NCBI GenBank assembly: GCA_016935955.1
Contig: JAFGPY010000075.1
Span: 1-18,139, forward strand
Length of the DNA stretch: 18,139 nt
Direction of reading: 5' to 3'
Source: Planctomycetota bacterium
GTDB taxonomy: Bacteria > Planctomycetota > Phycisphaerae > FEN-1346 > JAACEH01
Translations under genes and position numbers: made by a program
The notes under the pieces: generated by a model
What the model saw: the letters and a program-made list of their open reading frames with translations, nothing else
The model's database searches: none
Told to the model about the DNA's origin: nothing
Shown here: positions 8,029 through 14,936 of the stretch, one piece after another
How the letters are laid out: the number at the start of each line of letters is the position of its first letter
How positions within the stretch are numbered: position 1 is the stretch's first letter

Positions 8029-8954
8029 GCGCCGCCGTGAACGTCACCATCGGCCGCATGGCCATGCGAAACCCCGTCATGACCGCCAGCGGCACGTCGG
8101 GCTACGGCAAGGAACTGGCCGAGTTCTTCGAGCTGAAGGCCTTGGGCGCTTTCGTGACCAAGGCCATCACGCGGGCCGAGCGCGTGGGCAACGAGACGCC
8201 GCGACTCGTCGAGACGCGGGCCGGGATGCTCAACGCGATCGGCCTGGCCAACGTCGGCCTGGAGGCGTTCCTGAAGGACAAACTGCCCTGGCTGCGCGAA
8301 CAGAACGTGCCGGTGATCGTCAACGTGGCCGGCAGCACGATCGACGAGTATGTCGAGGTCGCCTCGGCGCTCGATGCCGCGGACGGCGTGGACGGTCTGG
8401 AACTGAATATCAGTTGCCCGAACGTGAAGGCCGGCGGCCTGGAATTTGGCCGCAACGAGAAAGCCATCCGCGACGTGGTCGGCGCGGTCCGGGCAGCCGT
8501 GAAGCGGGCCACGCTGATCGTCAAGCTGACACCGAACGTCACGGACATCGTGGCCATGGCCCGCGCGTCCGTCGAGGCCGGGGCCGAGGCCCTGACGCTG
8601 ATCAACACCCTGTCGGGCCTCGTGATCAACGCCCGCAATCGCCGTCCCGCCCTGGCCAACGTCTTCGGCGGGCTGAGCGGCCCGGCCATCAAGCCCGTGG
8701 CTCTGAAGATGGTCTACGACGTCTATCGTGGCGTGGCCCGCGAGGCCGGCATCCCGATCATCGGCGTGGGCGGCATCCAGACGGGCACCGACGCCGTGGA
8801 GTTCCTGCTCGCCGGAGCCACGGCCGTCCAGGTCGGAACGGCCACCTTCGTGGATCCCCAGGCCGCCGTCGACGTGGCGGCCGGCATCGCCTCCTACCTG
8901 GACGAGAACGGTTTCGAGTCGGTGACGGAACTGATCGGCGCCCTGAAGACCTGA
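8025..8954 (+). CDS. pyrD: Dihydroorotate dehydrogenase B, catalytic subunit PyrD (class 1B)
   Basis: PyrD oxidises dihydroorotate to orotate, the fourth step of UMP synthesis, in the cytoplasm. The 309-residue TIM barrel shows the class 1 catalytic cysteine in LELNISCPNVKAGG (Cys131). It also shows FMN-contacting motifs TASGTSGYG, VTKAIT, INTLSGLVIN, and a phosphate-binding GVGGIQTGTDAVEFLLAGA. A cysteine base and the adjacent PyrK place it in class 1B, which uses NAD+ rather than quinone or fumarate. GTG 8025 shares bases with the pyrK stop TGA (8026-8028), and GGGAGGG lies about 9 bp upstream, so translation is probably coupled. The frame stays open upstream inside pyrK, but that part is not homologous to anything. 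Confidence 0.95.
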   Translation: MSAAVNVTIGRMAMRNPVMTASGTSGYGKELAEFFELKALGAFVTKAITRAERVGNETPRLVETRAGMLNAIGLANVGLEAFLKDKLPWLREQNVPVIVNVAGSTIDEYVEVASALDAADGVDGLELNISCPNVKAGGLEFGRNEKAIRDVVGAVRAAVKRATLIVKLTPNVTDIVAMARASVEAGAEALTLINTLSGLVINARNRRPALANVFGGLSGPAIKPVALKMVYDVYRGVAREAGIPIIGVGGIQTGTDAVEFLLAGATAVQVGTATFVDPQAAVDVAAGIASYLDENGFESVTELIGALKT

Positions 8955-9011
8955 CCTTCCCCTGGCCTTCCACGGCCGTGCCCCCTCTCCGGGAGTCGTG
9001 TGCGAATTCGC

Positions 9012-9040
9012 TTGACCCTGCTGTATTACGATTATAAAAT
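9012..9040 (+). promoter_or_regulatory. Promoter of the nikR nickel locus
   Basis: TTGACC (9012-9017; 5 of 6) and TAAAAT (9035-9040; 5 of 6) have a 17-bp spacer, 31 bp before the first nikR start codon. The stretch is conspicuously AT-rich in a GC-rich region. A perfect 10-bp palindrome, GCGAATTCGC (9002-9011), abuts the -35 element. Confidence 0.6.
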
Positions 9041-9049
9041 TCGTGCTAC
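9023..9049. promoter_or_regulatory. Candidate NikR operator over the nikR -10 element
   Basis: GTATTACGA (9023-9031) and TCGTGCTAC (9041-9049) form an inverted repeat with 7 of 9 positions matching, around a 9-bp AT-rich centre. The dyad is centred at 9036, on the -10 hexamer, so binding should block RNA polymerase. Written as heptamers it is GTATTAC-N13-GTGCTAC. That spacing resembles the NikR site form I recall for Geobacter-type NikR (GTGTTAC-N13/14-GTAACAC), though the right half matches that consensus poorly. Autoregulation by nickel-bound NikR is inferred. Confidence 0.5.
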
Positions 9050-9070
9050 CAGCGACAGGGATCGGGCCGC

Positions 9071-9535
9071 GTGGGGGAACAGGCCGTGGAGAAGGTGGTT
9101 CGTTTCGGCGTGTCGATGAACGGCTCGCTGGCCAGGCGGTTCGACGCCATGGTCAAGCGTCGCGGCTACGACAATCGCAGCGAGGCCGTCCGCGACATGG
9201 TCCGCCGCGACCTGATCCGCGAGGAGTGGGAGGACCCGAACAGCGAGATCGTCGGCACGATCACGCTGGTCTACGACCACCGCATCCGCGAGCTGGGCGA
9301 CCGGCTGATCGACATTCAGCACGATCATCACGACCTGGTGATCTCAACGACGCACGTGCACCTGACGCACGAGCATTGCCTGGAGGTGCTGGTCGTCCGC
9401 GGGCGGGCCCGGTCGGTCAGCCGGCTGGCCGACCGCGTGGTGGCCGTGCGCGGTGTGCTGCACGGGCAACTCGTGGCCACGACGACGGGCAAGGTCTTCA
9501 AGGCCGGGGCGACCGGACACAAGCGGATTCACTGA
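9071..9535 (+). CDS. nikR: Nickel-responsive transcriptional regulator NikR
   Basis: NikR is a tetrameric repressor of nickel uptake genes. The 154-residue product has an N-terminal ribbon-helix-helix domain (VVRFGVSMNGSLARRFDAMV ... NRSEAVRDMVRRDL) and a C-terminal ACT-like nickel-binding domain. The four square-planar nickel ligands of E. coli NikR (His76, His87, His89, Cys95) are matched in exact spacing by His84, His95, His97 and Cys103, inside HVHLTHEHCLEV. Full nickel sensing is therefore expected. Start: GTG 9071 has AGGGA about 11 bp upstream. GTG 9086 has GGGGGAA just upstream and gives an N-terminus closer to family norm, so either could be used. It heads the nickel transporter locus and has its own promoter. 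The C-terminal ~15 residues extend beyond the usual end. Confidence 0.95.
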   Translation: MGEQAVEKVVRFGVSMNGSLARRFDAMVKRRGYDNRSEAVRDMVRRDLIREEWEDPNSEIVGTITLVYDHRIRELGDRLIDIQHDHHDLVISTTHVHLTHEHCLEVLVVRGRARSVSRLADRVVAVRGVLHGQLVATTTGKVFKAGATGHKRIH

Positions 9536-9593
9536 AACGGCAAGGCAAGACCCGGGAGGCGGGACAGAACATGGGAAAGGAGCGGGAGCAACG

Positions 9594-10883
9594 ATGACGA
9601 GCGGAAGGTTGTTACAGGCGGTGACTGTGGTGGGCATGGTTCTGTTCGCGGGCGGCATGGCGGCGGCCCAGGAGACGGCGGATTCGGCCGAAGCCGCTCA
9701 GAGCCAGTCGTTGGGACTGTGGGATCGCGACACGTTGACGGATAACTGGTTCGGCCTCGGGGAGAAGCTCGAGGAGCGCGGCATCACGGTGGGTCTCGGC
9801 CTGACGCAGGTCTACCAGTTCAACACGCGCGGCGGTCTGGCCACGGCCCGGCATGCCGGCCGCTACGCGGGCAGCTACGACCTGGAGATCGAACTGGACT
9901 TCGAGCAGATGGCCAACCTGAAGGGGTTGCGAGCCTTCATTCTGAGCGAGGGCAGTTGGTCCGACGGCATCGACGACTCGTCGGTCGGCAGCCTCATGGG
10001 CGTCAACGATGACGCCGGCGGAGACCGCTCGATCGACGTGACGGAACTGTGGTTCGAGCTGGCGTTGCTGGAGGAGCGGCTCATCATCCGCGCGGGCAAG
10101 ATCAGCCTGACCGGCGGTTTCGAGTGCTCGGACTGCCCGGTGGCCTTCGACGGCAACGCATTCGCCAACGACGAGACGATGCAGTTCCTGGCCAGCCCGC
10201 TGGTCAACAACCCGACCATCCCGTTCCCGGACAACGGCCTGGGCATGGCCGTCTACGTGCAGCCGACGGACTGGTGGTACGTGGCGGCTGCCGGGACTGA
10301 CGCCCAGGCGGATGCCCGGTTGACGGGATTCAGCACGGCCTTCGGCGACGAGGACTACTACTTCGGCATCTTCGAGACCGGCGTCACGCCGGCCTTCACG
10401 ACGGGCCGCGGCCCGTTGCAGGGCGCGTACCGCGTGGGCTTCTGGTATGATCCGCAACCGAAGGATCGACTGGACGGCGGCGGCAGCGAGCGCGACGACG
10501 TGGGGCTGTACACCAGTCTCGACCAGATGCTGCTGCGGGAGAACGAGGAGTCGGACCAGGGCCTGGGGCTGTTCGCCCGTTTCGGGTGGGCCAACCACGA
10601 GCTGAACGAGATCAAGTCGTTCTGGAGCACGGGCGTGCAGTATCGCGGGCTGGTGCCGTCGCGCGACAGCGACGTGCTGGCCTTCGGCGTGGCCCAGGGG
10701 CGGCTCAGTCGCGAGAGCGGCGACTTCACGCAGCGTCACGAGACGATCATGGAGATGTACTACAACGCCGAGATCGCCCCGTGGCTGAGCGTCGCGCCGC
10801 ACATTCAGTACGTCATTCACCCCGGCGGCGCGGACGCCGACGACGCGATGGTCGCCGGCGTGAGAGTCCAGATCGCGTTCTGA
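9594..10883 (+). CDS. OprB-family outer-membrane porin in the nickel locus
   Basis: The 429-residue protein has a signal peptide (hydrophobic to about residue 24, GGMAAAQ). It continues with alternating strands and many aromatic residues, and a terminal Phe (VRVQIAF) typical of beta-barrel proteins recognised by the BAM machinery. Motifs such as NAFANDETMQFL and LVNNPTIPFPDNGLGMAVY, and the DNWFGLGEKLEERGI start, fit carbohydrate-selective OprB porins. A CxxC pair, Cys178 and Cys181 (FECSDCPVAFDG), is unusual in a barrel. ATG 9594 has GGGAG upstream and lies 58 bp after nikR on the same strand. A role in letting nickel or a nickel complex across the outer membrane is inferred from position only; a sugar porin is the alternative. 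Confidence 0.82.
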   Translation: MTSGRLLQAVTVVGMVLFAGGMAAAQETADSAEAAQSQSLGLWDRDTLTDNWFGLGEKLEERGITVGLGLTQVYQFNTRGGLATARHAGRYAGSYDLEIELDFEQMANLKGLRAFILSEGSWSDGIDDSSVGSLMGVNDDAGGDRSIDVTELWFELALLEERLIIRAGKISLTGGFECSDCPVAFDGNAFANDETMQFLASPLVNNPTIPFPDNGLGMAVYVQPTDWWYVAAAGTDAQADARLTGFSTAFGDEDYYFGIFETGVTPAFTTGRGPLQGAYRVGFWYDPQPKDRLDGGGSERDDVGLYTSLDQMLLRENEESDQGLGLFARFGWANHELNEIKSFWSTGVQYRGLVPSRDSDVLAFGVAQGRLSRESGDFTQRHETIMEMYYNAEIAPWLSVAPHIQYVIHPGGADADDAMVAGVRVQIAF

Positions 10884-10918
10884 GCAGTGCCACGTGAGTC
10901 CCTTGGGGTTCCCGTAGC

Positions 10919-11022
10919 GGGTGCCATGCCTGCCCCTGTCGCAGATCCCGAGCGGCGTCGAGGGGGCAGGCATGCCGAAAGGTTCCCGCCCGGCGCATGG
11001 CTGCGGGGCAGCCATGGCACCC
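10919..11022. repeat. Nested palindromic intergenic element with 10-bp terminal inverted repeats
   Basis: Outer arms GGGTGCCATG (10919-10928) and CATGGCACCC (11013-11022) are perfect inverted repeats bounding 104 bp. Inside are two further hairpins. One is CATGCCTGCCCC (10925-10936) / GGGGCAGGCATG (10963-10974). The other is CATGGCTGC (10996-11004) / GCAGCCATG (11008-11016) with a 3-nt loop. No coding frame is present. The structure resembles a miniature or REP-like dispersed element. It lies between the porin stop and nikK. Confidence 0.75.
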
Positions 11023-11073
11023 CGTGACGAAGGATTGGGATGAATCCGGTCCGGCGGTCACACGACTAAACTC

Positions 11074-11093
11074 TGCGGCCCCGTGCGGCCGCA
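11074..11093 (+). promoter_or_regulatory. Stem-loop in the leader of nikK
   Basis: TGCGGCC (11074-11080) and GGCCGCA (11087-11093) form a perfect 7-bp stem with a 6-nt loop, 25 bp before the nikK start. It may stabilise or protect the downstream mRNA. No known metal riboswitch consensus is recognised, and no T-tract follows. Confidence 0.35.
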
Positions 11094-11117
11094 ACATCGG
11101 ATGAAAGGAAACATCTC

Positions 11118-11891
11118 ATGAGAAAGACATTGACGTTGGCGAGCGTGGCGTTGGTCGGCCTGCTGGCGACTGCGGCCCTGGCCCATTTCCAGGTGCTCAT
11201 TCCCTCGAAGGACATCATCAGCGCCGAGGACGACAAGACGGTGAACCTGGACATTCTGTTCACGCACCCGATGGAACAGGGCCCGGTCATGGAGATGGGC
11301 AAGCCGCGACAGTTCGGCGTGCTCGTGGGCGAGAAGAAGCAGGACCTGATGGAATCGCTGGTCGAAAAGAAGATCGACGGCAAGACCGCCTACACCGCCT
11401 CCTACAAGGTGACGCGGCCGGCCGACTACGTCTTCTACCTCGAGCCGGCCCCCTACTGGGAGCCCGCCGAGCAGAAGATGATCGTCCACTACACCAAGAC
11501 GGTCGTCGACGTGATGGGCGCCGAGGAAGGCTGGGACTCGCTGGTCGGCCTGCCGGTCGAGATCGAGCCGCTGGTCCGTCCCTACGGTCTCTGGACGGGC
11601 AACGCGTTCCGCGGTATCGTCAGGAAGAACGGCAAGCCGGTGCCCTTCGCCGAGGTCGAGGTCGAGTACTACAATGCCGGCAAGCAGGTCACCCCGCCGG
11701 CCGATCCGTTCATCACGCAGGTCATCAAGGCCGACGGACAGGGCGTCTTCACGTACGTTATGCCGCGAGCCGGCTGGTGGTCGTTTGCCGCCCTGGTCGA
11801 CGGCGACGAGCAGATGAAGAGCCCCGACGGCGAGATGGTCGACGTCGAACTGGGCGGACTGATCTGGGTCAAGACGGTCGACATGAAGTGA
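11118..11891 (+). CDS. nikK: NikK-like periplasmic nickel-uptake protein (DUF4198)
   Basis: The 257-residue product has a Sec signal peptide ending in the cleavage motif ALA at 20-22, leaving His23 as the predicted mature N-terminus (HFQVLIPS). The remainder is beta-rich, with a His/Met cluster [13 protein letters not shown] at 48-60. It has a C-terminal carboxypeptidase-regulatory-like beta-sandwich ([25 protein letters not shown] ... [23 protein letters not shown]). DUF4198 proteins next to NikM/NikL/NikQ/NikO are known as NikK, accessory components thought to deliver or bind Ni2+ in the periplasm. The ATG is preceded by AAAGGAAA at a normal distance. It lies 40 bp before nikM. The symbol rests on context as much as on sequence. 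Confidence 0.82.
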   Translation: MRKTLTLASVALVGLLATAALAHFQVLIPSKDIISAEDDKTVNLDILFTHPMEQGPVMEMGKPRQFGVLVGEKKQDLMESLVEKKIDGKTAYTASYKVTRPADYVFYLEPAPYWEPAEQKMIVHYTKTVVDVMGAEEGWDSLVGLPVEIEPLVRPYGLWTGNAFRGIVRKNGKPVPFAEVEVEYYNAGKQVTPPADPFITQVIKADGQGVFTYVMPRAGWWSFAALVDGDEQMKSPDGEMVDVELGGLIWVKTVDMK

Positions 11892-11930
11892 GAGTGCCGG
11901 CTGTTGTCGGACCATGAACAGGGATGAGCC

Positions 11931-12572
11931 ATGCACATTGCCGAAGGTTACCTCTCGACTCCCGTTCTCCTGGGCGGCGCCGCGCTTGCCGCCGGGGGCG
12001 TGGCGATGGGTCTGCGCCGCATGGACTACGAGCGCGTGCCGCAGGTGGCGGTGCTCTCATCGGCCTTGTTCGTGGCCTCCCTGATTCACGTGTCGATCGG
12101 CCCCACAAGCACGCACCTGATTCTCAACGGCCTGGCCGGACTGATCCTGGGCTGGTCGGTCTTTCCCGCCCTGCTGATTTCGCTGTTGTTGCAGGCGATT
12201 CTGTTCGGGTACGGTGGACTGACCACCCTGGGAGTCAACACGGTGAACATGGCCCTGCCGGGCGTGATCTGCTGGTGGCTGTTTCACCGCGGCGTGGTCA
12301 GCACGCGAAATGAGACGACGGCTTTCGCCTTCGGTGGACTGTCGGGCGCGCTGGCCGTGGCCCTGGGAGCCGCACTGACCGGCGTGTCACTGCTGATGTG
12401 CGGCGCGGAGTTCCGCGTGGCGGCCGTGGGGATGGTGACAACCCACCTTCCGGTGATGGCCATCGAAGGACTGGTGACCGGGTCCGTGGTGGTTTTCGTG
12501 CGCAAGGTGCGGCCCGAGTTGTTTGGGGGCACGCGCCATTTCCCGCCGGTCGCCGACGAGCCGGCCCGATGA
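11931..12572 (+). CDS. nikM: Nickel ECF-type transporter substrate-binding membrane protein NikM
   Basis: NikM/CbiM is the S-component that binds Ni2+ or Co2+ in the inner membrane. The 213-residue product has about six hydrophobic helices. It starts MHIAEGYLS, the essential N-terminal Met-His motif in which the amino group and His2 bind metal. His53 and His62 in SLIHVSIGPTSTHLILNG supply further candidate ligands, matching the family's conserved PTSxHLxLNG region. ATG 11931 (GGG 7 bp upstream) is therefore strongly constrained, since any N-terminal extension would destroy the site. Nickel rather than cobalt is preferred because of the adjacent nikR and the presence of NikK and NikL; no CbiN is present. 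Confidence 0.93.
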   Translation: MHIAEGYLSTPVLLGGAALAAGGVAMGLRRMDYERVPQVAVLSSALFVASLIHVSIGPTSTHLILNGLAGLILGWSVFPALLISLLLQAILFGYGGLTTLGVNTVNMALPGVICWWLFHRGVVSTRNETTAFAFGGLSGALAVALGAALTGVSLLMCGAEFRVAAVGMVTTHLPVMAIEGLVTGSVVVFVRKVRPELFGGTRHFPPVADEPAR

Positions 12573-12601
12573 ACGGCACAACAGCACAGAGGAGAAATGC
12601 G

Positions 12602-13252
12602 ATGGTTCACAGGATCGTCGGCTGGACCGTGCGAGGCAGCCTTGTCGCGACGATGGTCGCGGTGCTGGCCGGTCCGGCCCTGGCCCACCGCGTGAACGTC
12701 TGGGCCTACGTCGAGAGCGGCAGCACGATCAAGGGCACCGTCGGCTTTCCCGGCGGCGGCAAGGCCAAGAACGTCAAGGTGACCGCACACGCCGACGACG
12801 GCTCGCCACTCGGCGAAACGCAGACCGACGACCAGGGCGAGTTCACGTTCCAGGCTCGCTTCCGCTGCAACCACACGTTCGTCGTAGACACCGGCGACGG
12901 CCACCGCTCCGAGTACAAGCTGGAAGCAGCCGAACTGCCCGACAGCCTGCCTGCGTTCTCGTCCGATGCCGCCACAGCAGCCGACGCGCCGTCGCCGTCG
13001 CCATCCCCCGCCCCGTCGCCGCCACAGCAACAAGCGCCGGCCCTCGTTCCCGTTGCAGCCAACTTTGAGGCTGCCGTCGAGAAGGCCGTCAGCCGCCAGG
13101 TGATGCCGTTGCGGCGAGAGATCGAGGCCTATCGCCAGACCGTCTTTGTGCACGACATTCTCGGCGGCATCGGCTATATTGTCGGCGTGTTCGGGCTGGT
13201 CTTCTACCTGAAGGCCCGCGCGATCGGCAAGAGAGCGTCGCCGCCGAGATAG
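12602..13252 (+). CDS. nikL: NikL-type accessory component of the nickel transporter
   Basis: The 216-residue protein has an N-terminal signal peptide ending PALA (Ala28), so the mature form begins His29 (HRVNVWAYVESG). A short beta-sandwich follows, like carboxypeptidase regulatory domains (AKNVKVTAHADDGSPLGETQTDDQGEFTF). Next come a Pro/Ser linker (about residues 130-150), a short helical segment and one C-terminal transmembrane helix (GGIGYIVGVFGLVFYLKARA). This layout matches NikL/CbiL, which replaces NikN/CbiN in some nickel and cobalt systems. The chosen ATG has GAGGAG 7 bp upstream. In-frame ATG 12569 at the end of nikM is the alternative but would spoil the signal peptide. It ends 9 bp before nikQ. 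Confidence 0.85.
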   Translation: MVHRIVGWTVRGSLVATMVAVLAGPALAHRVNVWAYVESGSTIKGTVGFPGGGKAKNVKVTAHADDGSPLGETQTDDQGEFTFQARFRCNHTFVVDTGDGHRSEYKLEAAELPDSLPAFSSDAATAADAPSPSPSPAPSPPQQQAPALVPVAANFEAAVEKAVSRQVMPLRREIEAYRQTVFVHDILGGIGYIVGVFGLVFYLKARAIGKRASPPR

Positions 13253-13261
13253 GGCAAACAC

Positions 13262-14023
13262 GTGGTCTGCGAGACGTACTTCAAGGGCGAGTCCGTGGTG
13301 CATCGGCTGGATCCGCGGATCAAGCTCGTTGTGGCCATCGTGTTCTCGCTGGTCGTCGCCACAAGCCAGCGCACGCCGGTCCTGGCGGCCTCGCTGGTCG
13401 TCGCCGTAGTCCTGGCCCTGCCCGCCCGTCTGCCGATCCGTCCTCTGCTGAAACGGCTGCTGACGCTGAACGCCTTCGTCGTCATGATGGCCCTGCTGCT
13501 TCCGCTCAGCACGCCGGGCCGGCCGCTCGTGGAACTTGGCCCGCTGCAATTCACGTACGAGGGGCTGGCCCTGAGCGGCAGGATCGCCCTGAAGAGCAAC
13601 GCCATCGTGCTGGCCGTGACGGTCCTGCTGAGCACGGTCGAGATCTCGCGGCTCGGTCACGCCATGAGCCATCTGAAGATCCCTCGCAAGCTGACGCACC
13701 TGATGCTGATGACCGTCCGTTACATCGACCTGCTGCATCACGAGTACCACCGTCTGTCGACGGCCATGAAGGTGCGCGGCTTTCACGCCGGGATGAACAT
13801 GCACACCTACCGCTCGCTCGGCAACCTGGTGGGCATGCTGCTGGTCCGCAGCTTCGACCGCTCGCATCGCATCGTCGCGGCCATGAAATGTCGCGGCTTC
13901 AACGGCCGCTTCTACGTCCTCGACCATTTCCGCCTCGCGCCGCGCGACGTTCTCTTTGCCGCGATGGCCGTGCTGGTGGCAGGCGGACTTCTCTTGGGGG
14001 AATACGGGTGGCCGATGCGCTGA
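13262..14023 (+). CDS. nikQ: Nickel ECF-type transporter T-component NikQ (CbiQ family)
   Basis: This inner-membrane scaffold couples the ATPase to NikM. The 253-residue product has an N-terminal VHRLDPRIKLVVAIVFSLVV typical of CbiQ/EcfT, several hydrophobic helices, and two coupling-helix motifs. These are AMKVRG (168-173) and AMKCRG (207-212), which correspond to the x-Arg-Gly motifs that dock into the ATPase grooves. Start GTG 13262 follows nikL closely with a weak ribosome-binding site (GATAGGG). Its last 16 bp overlap nikO, which implies translational coupling. Confidence 0.92.
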   Translation: MVCETYFKGESVVHRLDPRIKLVVAIVFSLVVATSQRTPVLAASLVVAVVLALPARLPIRPLLKRLLTLNAFVVMMALLLPLSTPGRPLVELGPLQFTYEGLALSGRIALKSNAIVLAVTVLLSTVEISRLGHAMSHLKIPRKLTHLMLMTVRYIDLLHHEYHRLSTAMKVRGFHAGMNMHTYRSLGNLVGMLLVRSFDRSHRIVAAMKCRGFNGRFYVLDHFRLAPRDVLFAAMAVLVAGGLLLGEYGWPMR

Positions 14024-14679
14024 TCGAACTTGGCGGCGTGCACTTCGCCTACGACGGCGCCGCCGCGGTGCTGGCGGACGCTGACTTTCGCCTCGACACC
14101 GGGCAGCGTACGGCCCTGGTCGGACCGACCGGCAGCGGCAAGACGACCCTGCTCCACCTGATGGTCGGGCTGCTGCATCCCACGGCGGGCACGATCCGCC
14201 TGTTCGGCCGCGAGCGTCGTAGCGAAGCGGATTTCGCCGACGTCCGCGGCCGCGTGGGGCTGCTCTTCCAGGATGCCGAGGACCAGCTGTTCTGTCCGAC
14301 CGTGGCCGAGGACGTGGCCTTCGGCCCGCTGAACCAGGGCAAGACCCACTCCGAGGCCGTGGCCATCGTCCGGGAGACGCTCGCCTCGCTGGGCCTCTCG
14401 GGCTACGAGGACCGCGTCACCTACCGCCTATCCGGCGGCGAGAAGCGGCTGGTTTCGCTGGCCACCGTGCTGGCCATGGGCCCCGAGGTGCTGCTGTTGG
14501 ACGAGCCGACGACCGGCCTCGACGAAAGGACTGTCGAGCGGATCGTCGACATCCTATCCCACCTGCCGCAGGCCATGGTCATTATCTCGCACCACCGCGA
14601 CTTCCTGGACCGAGTAACCGACAGGACGGTCGAGCTGCGCGACCGACGGCTGCAGGTCTGCCAGCCCCCCGCACAATAA
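14008..14679 (+). CDS. nikO: Nickel ECF-type transporter ATPase NikO (CbiO family)
   Basis: The 223-residue ABC ATPase energises nickel uptake on the cytoplasmic face, probably as a homodimer because only one ATPase gene is present. Motifs in order: Walker A GPTGSGKTT (39-47), Q-loop in LLFQDAEDQLFCPTVAEDVAFGP, signature LSGGEKR (from 141), Walker B VLLLDEPTTGLD (161-172), and the H-loop His195 in VIISHH. All catalytic positions are intact. It is shorter than many CbiO proteins (250-280) at the C-terminus. GTG 14008 with upstream TTGGGGGAA is the best start; the frame remains open further upstream inside nikQ but carries no homology there. Confidence 0.94.
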   Translation: MADALIELGGVHFAYDGAAAVLADADFRLDTGQRTALVGPTGSGKTTLLHLMVGLLHPTAGTIRLFGRERRSEADFADVRGRVGLLFQDAEDQLFCPTVAEDVAFGPLNQGKTHSEAVAIVRETLASLGLSGYEDRVTYRLSGGEKRLVSLATVLAMGPEVLLLDEPTTGLDERTVERIVDILSHLPQAMVIISHHRDFLDRVTDRTVELRDRRLQVCQPPAQ

Positions 14680-14936
14680 ACATAAAACCCACCACAACAA
14701 TCACTTACAGCAACCGCCCAAGCCTCTATCCCCTCTTGCGGCCCCTGGCGTGCCACACGGTTGGCAAGCACGGGAATACACTGCCGCCAAATCGGCGTTT
14801 TCGGCCACGCCAGACGGGCTCTTATGCCGATATAACCTAGGCGCTAGCCGTGGCGACGCTGTGGACGACCGAGATACCCGGGCCGTCAGAGGGGTATCCT
14901 GCGCGCCGCGACGCGGCCAAGACTTGGGGGCCTTCG
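14680..14936. other. Intergenic region between nikO and the HD-GYP gene
   Basis: The first 45 bp are AT-rich and unstructured (CA- and AA-rich). A weak hairpin, GCCG (14783-14786) / CGGC (14793-14796), followed by GTTTT could be a poor terminator on the plus strand. TATAAC at 14831-14836 is a possible -10 element, but no acceptable -35 lies at the right distance. No gene is visible. Confidence 0.35.

Noticed and set aside
9612..11015. Minus-strand open frame of 467 codons opposite the porin
   Set aside because: It is antisense to the well-supported porin and runs into the palindromic element; no signal peptide, motif or ribosome-binding site supports it.
11023..11117. Possible metal riboswitch in front of nikK
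   Set aside because: Only one simple stem-loop is visible; I do not recognise the conserved multi-stem core of NiCo or cobalamin riboswitches.
12284..13927. Minus-strand open frame of 547 codons opposite nikM, nikL and nikQ
   Set aside because: It spans three real genes in antisense, is low-complexity and His/Arg/Gln-rich, and has no recognisable domain.
11931..14679. Cobalt (CbiMQO) rather than nickel transporter
   Set aside because: The protein families overlap, but adjacent nikR with all four nickel ligands, NikK and NikL, and absence of CbiN or cobalamin genes favour nickel.
14831..14836. TATAAC as a promoter -10 for the HD-GYP gene
   Set aside because: No -35-like hexamer lies 15-19 bp upstream, so it was noted only in the intergenic entry.
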